A stretch of DNA of 24,965 nt from a virus, in the IMG/VR virus record IMGVR_UViG_3300047546_000455, positions 1-24,965 of that record; one strand, 5' to 3'. A program made the position numbers and the translations under genes. The notes beneath the pieces were generated by a model. It searched no databases. It had not been told where the DNA came from and saw nothing but the letters and a program-made list of their open reading frames with translations. Below are positions 15,356 through 22,792 of this stretch, piece after piece; the first letter of the stretch is position 1; each line of letters opens with the position of its first letter.

Positions 15356-16624
15356 TTACGAGCCAAGCAGGGTGCGGCCAGCAGCGGACGCGGGGTCCGG
15401 CGCGTAGCTGTCCAGAACCGCAACACCGAAGTCGGTGTCGGCGTCGTCGATCTTGAAGCGGATCTTCGCAGAGCCGCACATCGACGCGCACACGGTTTCG
15501 ATGCTATTGCCGTGGTCCACTTCCTTCTCCGACCAATCGTAGAAGTAGTCGGAGGCCGACTTGCCGTAAGCCTTGGCAAGAGCCTGGGCACCCACGATGA
15601 TGGCGCGATCAACCGGCTGAGCGGTGGTCGCGTTGGCTTCCGTGTAGGTGCCGCCGTCCGCGCCGCCCGTGTCGTAGGTCACGCTGGTGCCGGTGTTGAA
15701 ACGGATTGCGTAACGGTTCATGCGCTTGATGAGCACGCCGTTCCACATGATCGTTTCGTAGGCATCGAACAGCGGGTGCTTAACGCCCGACGATTTACGC
15801 TCGAAGGCGTACTGCACAGCCTGACGCCACGTGGTCTGGCTGGTCCGCGCTTGCAGGTACAGCCACTGACGCTCGGTGACAAACATCACCCACAGCGGAT
15901 CATTCCAGGCGCGGTCATCGCCCTTGATCTTGACCGACTGCATGACCACCGGGGACTCGCGCAGTTGAGCCACAACGCGGTCAATATCTTGCAGGGTAAG
16001 CGCATCGTTGGTCCCAATGTCACTAGGCAGCGTGGCGTCGTTGGCGTAGAACTGGCGATTCTTGGTCGGGGCTTTGACGCTGTTGACCATGATGCTGGCA
16101 AAGTCCGGGTCGCTGGCCAGGGGCACAACCCAATCCGAGGTGCTTTGCGTGCCACGGGCACCGGCCAATTGCACCAGCGCGGTTTGATCCTCAAGGCGCT
16201 GCATCCAGGACTGAAGGCCGGCCATGCTGATGTTGCGCAGGTTGTGCACCGTGCGCTTTTGGGTCATCCGGCCGCCCGAGTCAGCACCGCCCCGCACTTG
16301 GTCAATCCGCACGTCCATGCTGGAGTACGTGAGCTGCATCATGCGGCCCTCGATGCGGGTGTCACCCATCACCGGTTTGCCTTGCAGGATGTTGAACAGG
16401 TCGATGCTGACCGTATCGCCCGCGCCTTTGGCCAGATCACCGGCCTTGACGATGGGGTAGTCGGGGCTGGTTTGGCCCTTGGTCTTGGCGGCAAACGAGC
16501 CTTCCTTGGGCATTTCACCCGAGAGAAGATTCATGAAGCCGGGGGCATGCTGCACGCGGGTAAACAACCCCACGGAATAGATTTTCCGCGCTAGGGCGGA
16601 GCCGACTGGCACATTGGTAGCCAT
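15356..16624 (-). CDS. Major capsid protein, N4-gp56 family
   Basis: This 422-residue protein begins MATNVPVGSALARKIYSVGL and contains GFMNLLSGEMPKEG, VSIDLFNILQGKPVMGDTRI, RMMQLTYSSMDVRIDQVRGG and QKRTVHNLRNISMAGLQSWM. The order and wording of these segments match N4-gp56-type (DUF4043-like) major capsid proteins, which have the HK97 fold. The C-terminal half has DPLWVMFVTERQWLYLQART and RAIIVGAQALAKAYGKS. A GAGG ribosome-binding site precedes the ATG. It follows the scaffold gene by 19 bases, the usual capsid-assembly order. A high-confidence call. Confidence 0.9.
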   Translation of the reverse strand: MATNVPVGSALARKIYSVGLFTRVQHAPGFMNLLSGEMPKEGSFAAKTKGQTSPDYPIVKAGDLAKGAGDTVSIDLFNILQGKPVMGDTRIEGRMMQLTYSSMDVRIDQVRGGADSGGRMTQKRTVHNLRNISMAGLQSWMQRLEDQTALVQLAGARGTQSTSDWVVPLASDPDFASIMVNSVKAPTKNRQFYANDATLPSDIGTNDALTLQDIDRVVAQLRESPVVMQSVKIKGDDRAWNDPLWVMFVTERQWLYLQARTSQTTWRQAVQYAFERKSSGVKHPLFDAYETIMWNGVLIKRMNRYAIRFNTGTSVTYDTGGADGGTYTEANATTAQPVDRAIIVGAQALAKAYGKSASDYFYDWSEKEVDHGNSIETVCASMCGSAKIRFKIDDADTDFGVAVLDSYAPDPASAAGRTLLGS

Positions 16625-16643
16625 TTTCTAATCCTCGTAATGG

Positions 16644-17651
16644 TTAAAGTGTTCGGAAATACGCATCCATTTGGTCAGGCGTCATCGCGGCGAACTTCTC
16701 GGCCAATTGCAGGGCGGTCATGCTCTCTGCGGCTTCTCGTTCATCCTGCGCTACGTGCTGGCCAACCGGGAACTCGGAAAGCGAAGTCGGCACATTGGTC
16801 CGCCCTGCTTTCACCGCGGCATCGGCTTTTGCCTTGGCTGCGGCTTTCAATTCCTCGGCACTTGGTGAAGTGGACTTACCACCCGGAAGATCAATTGGAC
16901 CCAGCGCGGCTTCTACCATTTCGGCAACTTTGGCGAATCGCTCTTGCAAAGGTTTGCCAGCCCACGCGCTTTGCGTCTTGAGCGTGGCGTCGAACTGCTT
17001 CGCCAACTCAAACGCCTCGGCGTTAGTCGCCTGGATATGCGCCAGCTTGGGCACCGCATCAATCGCGTCCTGCACCGTTTCCGTTGCGGATCGCGCTTGC
17101 TCAGCCTCGGCACTGCGCACGCTTTCCTCTACCGGTTGCAACTTGGCTTCAAGCTGCGCGGCTTTCGCCATGGCCGCCTGCACCGCCTTGTAAACCGTAG
17201 GAAAGTCCTCTTTCAGAGCTTCCAAGTCGTCCGACGATAGGTCGCTAACAGTCTGCTCACTGGCATCGGTGCGGGCGCTCTCACCATTGTTCGCCCCTTG
17301 ACTGGCTGCCTTAACCGCTGCCTCAAGCGCCTCCACTCGCTCCCGCATTTCATTGGCCAATTGCTCGGCCCGTGACGCGCGGTCGCGTTCGCTCTTGAGC
17401 ACCGAGTACGGAATGACGTGCTTTCCGTCCTTGGTGGCGATGCCTTGCGGCTCGCTCTCCGGCTCAGACTGACCTTGCCCGGCTTTCTGATCGTCCTCGT
17501 TCTTCGGGTCATTCTTGACTTCAGCGCCCTTTGACTCGTCCGCCTGGGGCTCGGGGGCTTTGGGTTCGCCGCCGGCTTCAAGCTGCTCAAAGACTTTCAT
17601 CAAGTCCTCGGGATTACTCGAAAGGTTGCTTGCGTCAAGGTTCAAATCCAT
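16644..17651 (-). CDS. Capsid scaffolding protein
   Basis: The ATG at 17651, with GGAG seven bases upstream, gives 335 residues (MDLNLDASNLSSNPEDLMKV). A longer frame begins with a TTG at 17705 but has no ribosome-binding site. The N-terminus is acidic, disordered and Pro/Glu/Lys-rich (about 15-70), followed by GKHVIPYSVLKSERDRASRA and a long Ala/Glu/Gln coiled coil (about 80-210). The C-terminus is helical and ends FAAMTPDQMDAYFRTL. This layout and its position directly before the major capsid gene are typical of scaffolds that fill the procapsid and leave before DNA packaging. The 130 bases before it hold a terminator but no promoter I would name. Confidence 0.8.
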   Translation of the reverse strand: MDLNLDASNLSSNPEDLMKVFEQLEAGGEPKAPEPQADESKGAEVKNDPKNEDDQKAGQGQSEPESEPQGIATKDGKHVIPYSVLKSERDRASRAEQLANEMRERVEALEAAVKAASQGANNGESARTDASEQTVSDLSSDDLEALKEDFPTVYKAVQAAMAKAAQLEAKLQPVEESVRSAEAEQARSATETVQDAIDAVPKLAHIQATNAEAFELAKQFDATLKTQSAWAGKPLQERFAKVAEMVEAALGPIDLPGGKSTSPSAEELKAAAKAKADAAVKAGRTNVPTSLSEFPVGQHVAQDEREAAESMTALQLAEKFAAMTPDQMDAYFRTL

Positions 17652-17783
17652 TGCTTCACTCCACTTATCGCGTTGGCTTGCGGAAATCCTGATTGGTCGT
17701 GCCAATAACCCATGACGGGGAAAACGGCCTTACAGGTATGGCGAATCTAAACCGAGTGCAGCAATTTGACTGTTTTGGGCAAC

Positions 17784-17803
17784 AAAAAACCCGCCGAAGC
17801 GGG
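17784..17803 (-). terminator. Rho-independent terminator between the adhesion cassette and the scaffold operon
   Basis: On the minus strand CCCGC-TTCG-GCGGG is followed directly by six T. The UUCG tetraloop makes this a very stable hairpin. It begins nine bases after the stop of the gene at 17812-18201 and ends the terminase-portal-LamG transcript before the scaffold and capsid genes. Confidence 0.9.
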
Positions 17804-17811
17804 CTCTCTGT

Positions 17812-18201
17812 TCAGGCTTGCATTTCAAGTGGCGGCGGAAACCAGTCCGGGTTGTATTCCTCCTCCACAAAGCCTGTCACGCCAGCCATAAGGGCGTCGG
17901 ATGGCTTCGGGAACACAGACTTGGAATCCGTCACACGCTGCTGCGGCACCGCCCATGCGGTTGTGTAACCGCTTACGGTGTCGAGTTGTTGCGTGGCTGC
18001 ATTCTTCCCAAATATGGGGTAACGCCGGTTACCCGCATTCACTTTGACAGCTTGATCGGCGGGCAACTGATCCTTGTCCACAGTCGATCCAGTCTCAACA
18101 TTTAACAGGTCCGGAGACTCAACACCAAAGATCATGTTCTGATAGATCTTCTCGAGCGCCGCTTCAGCTTGTTCTAACGTGCCAAATACTAAGTACATCA
18201 T
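17812..18201 (-). CDS. Conserved-looking phage protein of unknown function
   Basis: This 129-residue protein starts at ATGATG with AGGT upstream. It opens MMYLVFGTLEQAEAALEKIY (strand then helix), continues through LLNVETGSTVDKDQLPADQA and ends with an aromatic, acidic tail (EEEYNPDWFPPPLEMQA). It follows the second LamG gene by eight bases and is the last gene before a strong terminator, so it belongs to the adhesion cassette. I do not recognise a family; a fiber-associated or chaperone role is possible but unproven. Confidence 0.5.
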   Translation of the reverse strand: MMYLVFGTLEQAEAALEKIYQNMIFGVESPDLLNVETGSTVDKDQLPADQAVKVNAGNRRYPIFGKNAATQQLDTVSGYTTAWAVPQQRVTDSKSVFPKPSDALMAGVTGFVEEEYNPDWFPPPLEMQA

Positions 18202-18209
18202 AAAATTAC

Positions 18210-19016
18210 CTACACGGTCGGGGGTGTGTTTTTATACGGGTGCCCGGATGGCAGCGAACCTTCTAAGGCCCACTTCCATGCTAAGTAGCCTTCTAGTCTC
18301 TGGCGGTCGGCTGTGGCAACGGCAGACCTCGTAAATACGATTTCGGCTATATCGCCTGCAAACATAAACGAGTAATCATGTCGGGAACCGATTTTGATGC
18401 TTGCATCGGCGGCATTTAGCGGCCTTAACACTGGCGTCCCTAGAACTCCGTTTATCCTTGACGCGGCGTCTATTTGCCCAGAACTTGGCGAGCAGTGAGA
18501 TTGATAAAGAGCCGCGCCAGTAGTTCCGCCTATAATTGCGTCGGCATAAGGAGATGCGTTGTAAATTGTCCTCAAAAATGCAGAGCCAGCGGTGTGCGCT
18601 TCGTAAGACTCCAACCCGGAAGAATATAAAAAACATGGGTTGCTTGAAGTAACTCTAGCCACGAATAACGCGTCATACCCGGCCAGGGTGTTGATTCCCA
18701 ATGTGCCTGTTGAGGGTATTGTGAAAAAGTCGTTATCGAATAAGACACATGGCTTACCGCTGAGCCCTGTTGTGCTGTAGGTTGGTTGGCTTGCTGCCGT
18801 CGGCTGAGTAGCGTGGTTGCTGCCGCCGCTTTTGTCCGACCACTGGCTGACCGTCGAGCCATTGAGCGTGATCGTGCCGGCATCCTCTGCGTCAAGCCAT
18901 AACGCAAGCGCCGACCCTAAATTGCTTGGTCGCCACAACTTTGGTCCACCAAACAAAGTGCCATCCCAGCGGTATGGATGGCCGTATGGCAATTGCCTCA
19001 CTAGTTCCATGCTCAT
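18210..19016 (-). CDS. LamG/concanavalin-like adhesion protein (second of a pair)
   Basis: The ATG at 19016 overlaps the preceding stop by four bases (ATGA) and gives 268 residues. It begins MSMELVRQLPYGHPYRWDGT, then has a concanavalin A-like domain from about residue 38: LGSALALWLDAEDAGTITLN, GSTVSQWSDKSGGSNHATQP, ASQPTYSTTGLSGKPCVLFD, ending DRQRLEGYLAWKWALEGSLP and SGHPYKNTPP. LamG-like domains of this type bind glycans. The first 20 residues look like the C-terminal LPxGHPY ending of another LamG domain, which is missing from the gene just upstream. This suggests that the two genes were once one. Base composition is more AT-rich than the neighbouring head genes. A receptor-binding role is inferred. 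Confidence 0.7.
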   Translation of the reverse strand: MSMELVRQLPYGHPYRWDGTLFGGPKLWRPSNLGSALALWLDAEDAGTITLNGSTVSQWSDKSGGSNHATQPTAASQPTYSTTGLSGKPCVLFDNDFFTIPSTGTLGINTLAGYDALFVARVTSSNPCFLYSSGLESYEAHTAGSAFLRTIYNASPYADAIIGGTTGAALYQSHCSPSSGQIDAASRINGVLGTPVLRPLNAADASIKIGSRHDYSFMFAGDIAEIVFTRSAVATADRQRLEGYLAWKWALEGSLPSGHPYKNTPPTV

Positions 19017-19738
19017 AACCCACCCCACTTCCACGCCAGATAACCTTCGATTCGTTGCCGGTCTTGAGTAGAGATCGAGCCGCTGACAAATATCCACTCA
19101 CTTACAGAGCCGCGAAAATTACGAATGCTCGACAGTGGAGAATATTGGAGGTTTGTTGATTGAATAACGTCCGCGAGACTATCGCGCCGGAATCTCATTG
19201 ACGTTGGCGGCAATGGAAGTAACGCATTTGTACCTACCGGGCTGCCGTTTTTGTATACGGTGCCCGTGAAGTTGGCCCCGTCGATATAAGCAAGCATTGT
19301 AGCCGTCCCGACGACTACAATAACTCGCTCGTAGTTAAAACCACCAGGGCCAGAAAAAATAGTGTTTATATTGGTCGACAGTGTCTCAGCCCCGTCGCCG
19401 TAATACCCAACACAATAGACCTCTTGATATGCAGCACTCGGCGTCGTTAAACCAATCAAGCCAGCATCGACGGGGACGTTAACCGTGGGCTTGTTGTACA
19501 GGATTGGATCGGACGCAATGTACGTGGGCTGACTTGCAGCAGTCGCTTGCACAGCGTGCTTACTATTGCCGCTTTTGTCATCCCATTGCGCAACAGTCGA
19601 GCCATTAAGCGTGATAGTGCCGGCATCAGCCGCGTCAAACCACATCGACACGACCGACGAGCCAAGCTGGGCAGGGGTCCAGCGTGACCCACGCGACCCC
19701 TGAGAAATACCCGCTAGCCGAGTAGCCCGGAGTCTCAC
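19013..19738 (-). CDS. LamG/concanavalin-like adhesion protein (first of a pair)
   Basis: This 241-residue protein starts at a GTG overlapping the previous stop (GTGA). It contains the same core as the following gene: LGSSVVSMWFDAADAGTITL, NGSTVAQWDDKSGNSKHAVQ and AASQPTYIASDP, then a diverged beta sandwich, then STQDRQRIEGYLAWKWGGL at the C-terminus. LamG domains of this kind normally continue past LAWKWG into an LPxxHPY motif. Here a stop follows at once and that motif reappears at the start of the next gene. Probable glycan-binding virion protein. The variable middles of the two copies suggest different ligands. Confidence 0.7.
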   Translation of the reverse strand: MRLRATRLAGISQGSRGSRWTPAQLGSSVVSMWFDAADAGTITLNGSTVAQWDDKSGNSKHAVQATAASQPTYIASDPILYNKPTVNVPVDAGLIGLTTPSAAYQEVYCVGYYGDGAETLSTNINTIFSGPGGFNYERVIVVVGTATMLAYIDGANFTGTVYKNGSPVGTNALLPLPPTSMRFRRDSLADVIQSTNLQYSPLSSIRNFRGSVSEWIFVSGSISTQDRQRIEGYLAWKWGGL

Positions 19739-20169
19739 GACAACTCCGTCACTTCAAGTGTACCGTCCGAAGTTCCGGCCCGGATCACGGCAATGTTTGG
19801 AGTGGCCGGGACGTCAATGTCCAAACGCTCGCCGGCGGCAATAAAATGGCTTGTTGCGCTGGCTGTCTGAGAGGTGCTTCCGACCACGTAGCGAATGTCA
19901 GCGTTTCTCGCGTACATGCTGATACGGGCCACACCAACGGTAAGCGCTGTGTTGGCACTGGCCGCGCCTGCCGTCAATTGCCTTGCCACTCCAGGAACGC
20001 CAAGGGGCTCGACATTTATTCGTTGATACTCAGAGCCACCGGTGCCGACAATCGAGACTGGGAGCCCGCCGGTTGCCGTCGAGTACGGTTCCCCCGTGGT
20101 CGGATTGACCGCAACCACGCCATCAGCGATCCGGCTGTCTGGCAACTGAACCTTTTTATCCTGCCACAT
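19735..20169 (-). CDS. Small beta-rich phage protein, probable virion component
   Basis: This 144-residue protein begins MWQDKKVQLPDSRIADGVVA with AAGGGGA upstream of the ATG. The N-terminal third is loop-rich (NPTTGEPYSTATGGLPVSIV). The rest is regular beta strands, including ISMYARNADIRYVVGSTSQT, HFIAAGERLDIDVP and IAVIRAGTSDGTLEVTEL. The arrangement resembles small accessory structural proteins of phages, but I recognise no characterised family. It is translationally coupled to the first LamG gene by a four-base overlap, so it may anchor the adhesion proteins to the head or tail. Confidence 0.55.
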   Translation of the reverse strand: MWQDKKVQLPDSRIADGVVAVNPTTGEPYSTATGGLPVSIVGTGGSEYQRINVEPLGVPGVARQLTAGAASANTALTVGVARISMYARNADIRYVVGSTSQTASATSHFIAAGERLDIDVPATPNIAVIRAGTSDGTLEVTELS

Positions 20170-20189
20170 GAATGTCCCCTTGCGGCCGC

Positions 20190-20561
20190 TCAGGCCAGAA
20201 ACGTTAGTTTGTAGATCGTCCTGGCGTACAGCCCTTCGATCTCGTCAATGATGTTTTGCAGGCACGTGTCCTCCTTGGGCACTGCCTTGTAACGGTTTTC
20301 GCCTATGTAGTCGCTTTGCGCATCAAGCAAGGCAAGTATCTCCATGTCGCCTTTGTTGCTCGTCAACGGAATGGACAACAATTGCCGATTGCGCCCCTGC
20401 CATGTCTCGGTGAACTTGTCGGCAAGCTCGGTAATCCCCGTGTAGAACTCCTCCAAGGCCACGTGGCGCGAGTATCTGGTCGCGCTAAGGTGCTCACGAT
20501 GGGCCAGCTCGCGGGCGAGAAACCACACGCCCACTAACATTCCAGCCTCTTTTGCTGCCAT
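20190..20561 (-). CDS. Small helical phage protein, DUF5856/ferritin-like type
   Basis: This 123-residue, all-helical protein starts nine bases after the portal stop. It contains LAHREHLSATRYSRHVALEE followed by FYTGITELADKFTETWQGRN, then DMEILALLDAQSDYI and a C-terminal helix pair (LQNIIDEIEGLYARTIYKLT). The H-x-x-T-x-x-Y-x-x-H-x-A-L-x-x-F-Y-x-G-I pattern resembles small ferritin-like phage proteins of the DUF5856 type, whose function is unknown. Its His/Glu residues are compatible with metal binding but no full di-iron site is evident. It lies between portal and adhesion genes. Confidence 0.55.
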   Translation of the reverse strand: MAAKEAGMLVGVWFLARELAHREHLSATRYSRHVALEEFYTGITELADKFTETWQGRNRQLLSIPLTSNKGDMEILALLDAQSDYIGENRYKAVPKEDTCLQNIIDEIEGLYARTIYKLTFLA

Positions 20562-20570
20562 ATTGGATCT

Positions 20571-22727
20571 CTACGGGGAAATATTCGGGGCGGACACGTC
20601 CACCTGAGGCGTGCGCACAATGGGCTCGAACTTGGCCCGCCGCGTTTCGGCCATCGCCTTCTCGGCCTCGGCGTTGATCTTGCGAATACGGGCCGCACGC
20701 TCGGCCGCGTCCAGCACGAAGGTCTTCTGCGCAATGTCTTGCTGCATAGCCTGGGCCTGCTGCTGCGCCTCGGCCTGGGCCTGCTGCTGCTCGGGGTCTT
20801 GGATGCCCACCGCGGCGCGCAACCGGTCAGCAAGCTCGTGCCGGCTGGGCAGGTCCGTGGCCTCGATCACAAAGTCGATCACAAAGCCCTGAAGCTGCGG
20901 CGGCAGGCTCTTGGTGATTTCGGTGAGCATCTGCAATTGCTGCATCCGGTAGGTCGGCGTGCTCGGCACATCGTCCAGCACCACCTTAGCCTTGACCTTG
21001 GCCACGTCGTTGATCGTGACCATTTCCCCTGTCTCGGGGTCTTGCGCCTTGGCGTTGAGCACAATCACCTTCTGCTGCTTGCCCTCGCCAATCTTGACCT
21101 TGACCGGGCCTTGCATCAGGTTTTGCTTGACCAATTCAAACAACATTTCGCCCACCAGCCGGCGGGAATAGCGGAAGTTGTCGTTAATCTCGGCCAGGGT
21201 ATTCAAGCCCTGCTCGACCAGCGAGTTGATGGCCAGCCCGGACGTGGCGCCCGACTGCTGGCCCTGCATTGACTTGTGGATGCCCGAAGCCTCGGATATT
21301 TCCTGCTTGGCCTCTTGCATGACCTGGAACTGCTGCGCCGCCAAGTCCGCGCCGGGCTCGACCCGGAAAGTGCTGTTAGGCTTGCGGTTGGCGTTCAGGA
21401 TCACGTAAGCATCGGGCCGCGCCACCTCCTGCATGGTGCGGCTGTGGTCCAGCACCGCATCAGAATCGGCCACCACGCGCCGGCTGTTCAGACTCCACAG
21501 CATCTTGGACTTGCGCGCGTTGATCTCTTGCTGCGGAGAAATCATGGCCCGGATCAGGCCATAGGGCACGTTGGTCAGATCCTCGCGGTAGCCGAAGAAG
21601 GGCACGTAAGGAAAATGGCCATGCTTGTACGGGCTCGGCACGTCATACAAGAAGTGCGGCCCCGTGTACCAAGCCAGTCGGACTTTCTGGAAAGTGGCTT
21701 GCTTGATCGTGGCAATTCCGGAAACGATGGCCTCGTTGTGGCGCGGGTTGTCGAAGTCGGCTTCCATCGTGGTGCCGTTGGGCAAGGTCATCACGTACCC
21801 GCGCACCCACTTACGATACCAAATCTCGTACAGGCAAATGCGCATCCGTTGAATGTCGCGCCAATCCACCGCGGCGATCCGGGTGTCGCGCTCAATTTCC
21901 CACGACTGCACCAAGCGGCTGTCCTGCTCCAACAAGGGATCGAACCCAGCCCACCCGCCCGTGGTCATGCGAAACAGGCTCGCGTACTGCGGCATCAGCG
22001 CGATGGCGTGCTCAAGCTCCAGCCAGCGGCGGCGAATCAGGTAACGGGCGTCCGACAAGTCGGGCTGCTCGGCCCGCCAGTCCCAGAAAATCTCCCGGCG
22101 ATGCACGTAGCGCACACGATAGGGGCACTTGAACGGGTCATGCTCCCGTGCCACCTCGACCCAGCCCAGCCCCGCCTTGAGTTGGCCGGCGTAGGCGTCG
22201 GACACAGCGCGGTCGGCCCGTGACTCAATCTCGGCGTGCTTGAGCTTGACCGAGAGCGCCTGGGCCATTTCGTCCTCGCACTCGTCATCATCTTCTTGCC
22301 GCACGACCCAATCGCTACGTGACTTGGCCTCGATGCCAAGCACCGTGTCCACGGTCGGCTTGATAATGTTGGTAATGAGTGGGGGCTGGCCGCGGTCCTT
22401 GAGGGTTTCCACATCCTCTGGGGAGAGCTGGTTGCCATCGTAGAAGTCGGCGGCCCGGTCAGCTTCGCGCCTCCAGTGAGGCTGATGCTTAATCTCGCGC
22501 AGGAACATCTCCACCTGAGCACGTGGCAGCGCAGAGTTCTCAAGGTCGTCGGGTATCTGACCGGGGGACTGAGTGTCGGTGGGCGCTTCCCCAATCACGA
22601 CATTGCCCGTTGGCTTGTCATCATGCTGATACTGCTTGGCCATAGTCGGCCCGCCAGCGTTGGCGCCTGGGTAGCCTTCGCTGTCGCGCTCTATGGCTTC
22701 GCTGTTCAACTGAATGTTGCCAATCAT
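20571..22727 (-). CDS. Portal protein, P22-like
   Basis: This 718-residue protein is close in length to the P22 portal (about 725). Motifs typical of the family include HWRREADRAADFYDGNQLS (about 85-103), PPLITNIIKPTVDTVLGIEA (about 114-133), AGLGWVEVAREHDPF, EIFWDWRAEQPDLSDARYLI, HFPYVPFFGYREDLTNVPYG and SGATSGLAINSLVEQGLNTL. The C-terminus is a Gln/Ala-rich helical stretch (QQQAQAEAQQQAQAMQQ), which would form the portal barrel. It forms the dodecameric DNA channel, recruits the terminase and nucleates the procapsid. It lies 65 bases after the terminase stop. The first ATG has only a weak ribosome-binding site, and an internal ATG about 28 codons later (MAKQYQHDD) is an alternative start. 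Confidence 0.9.
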   Translation of the reverse strand: MIGNIQLNSEAIERDSEGYPGANAGGPTMAKQYQHDDKPTGNVVIGEAPTDTQSPGQIPDDLENSALPRAQVEMFLREIKHQPHWRREADRAADFYDGNQLSPEDVETLKDRGQPPLITNIIKPTVDTVLGIEAKSRSDWVVRQEDDDECEDEMAQALSVKLKHAEIESRADRAVSDAYAGQLKAGLGWVEVAREHDPFKCPYRVRYVHRREIFWDWRAEQPDLSDARYLIRRRWLELEHAIALMPQYASLFRMTTGGWAGFDPLLEQDSRLVQSWEIERDTRIAAVDWRDIQRMRICLYEIWYRKWVRGYVMTLPNGTTMEADFDNPRHNEAIVSGIATIKQATFQKVRLAWYTGPHFLYDVPSPYKHGHFPYVPFFGYREDLTNVPYGLIRAMISPQQEINARKSKMLWSLNSRRVVADSDAVLDHSRTMQEVARPDAYVILNANRKPNSTFRVEPGADLAAQQFQVMQEAKQEISEASGIHKSMQGQQSGATSGLAINSLVEQGLNTLAEINDNFRYSRRLVGEMLFELVKQNLMQGPVKVKIGEGKQQKVIVLNAKAQDPETGEMVTINDVAKVKAKVVLDDVPSTPTYRMQQLQMLTEITKSLPPQLQGFVIDFVIEATDLPSRHELADRLRAAVGIQDPEQQQAQAEAQQQAQAMQQDIAQKTFVLDAAERAARIRKINAEAEKAMAETRRAKFEPIVRTPQVDVSAPNISP

Positions 22728-22792
22728 GGGCCTAAGTCCGGGTGCTATCCGCCAAGGGTATTTTGGACGCGCGGCGGCTATTTGACCTTTGG

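Noticed and set aside
15245-16594. Long plus-strand open frame opposite the major capsid gene (449 codons)
   Set aside because: It mirrors the capsid gene codon pattern, has Arg/His/Gly/Val-rich shadow composition, no recognisable domain, and no promoter or ribosome-binding site like the HNH gene.
17652-17783. Promoter for the scaffold/capsid operon
   Set aside because: Several weak -10/-35-like hexamers can be picked, but none has good spacing and sequence together.
19010-19035. Programmed -1 frameshift joining the two LamG genes
   Set aside because: The local bases give no canonical X-XXY-YYZ slippery heptamer; an ATGA restart explains both proteins better.
21276-22223. Plus-strand open frame opposite the portal gene (315 codons)
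   Set aside because: Low-complexity His/Arg/Leu/Gly-rich shadow of a GC-rich gene with no motif.
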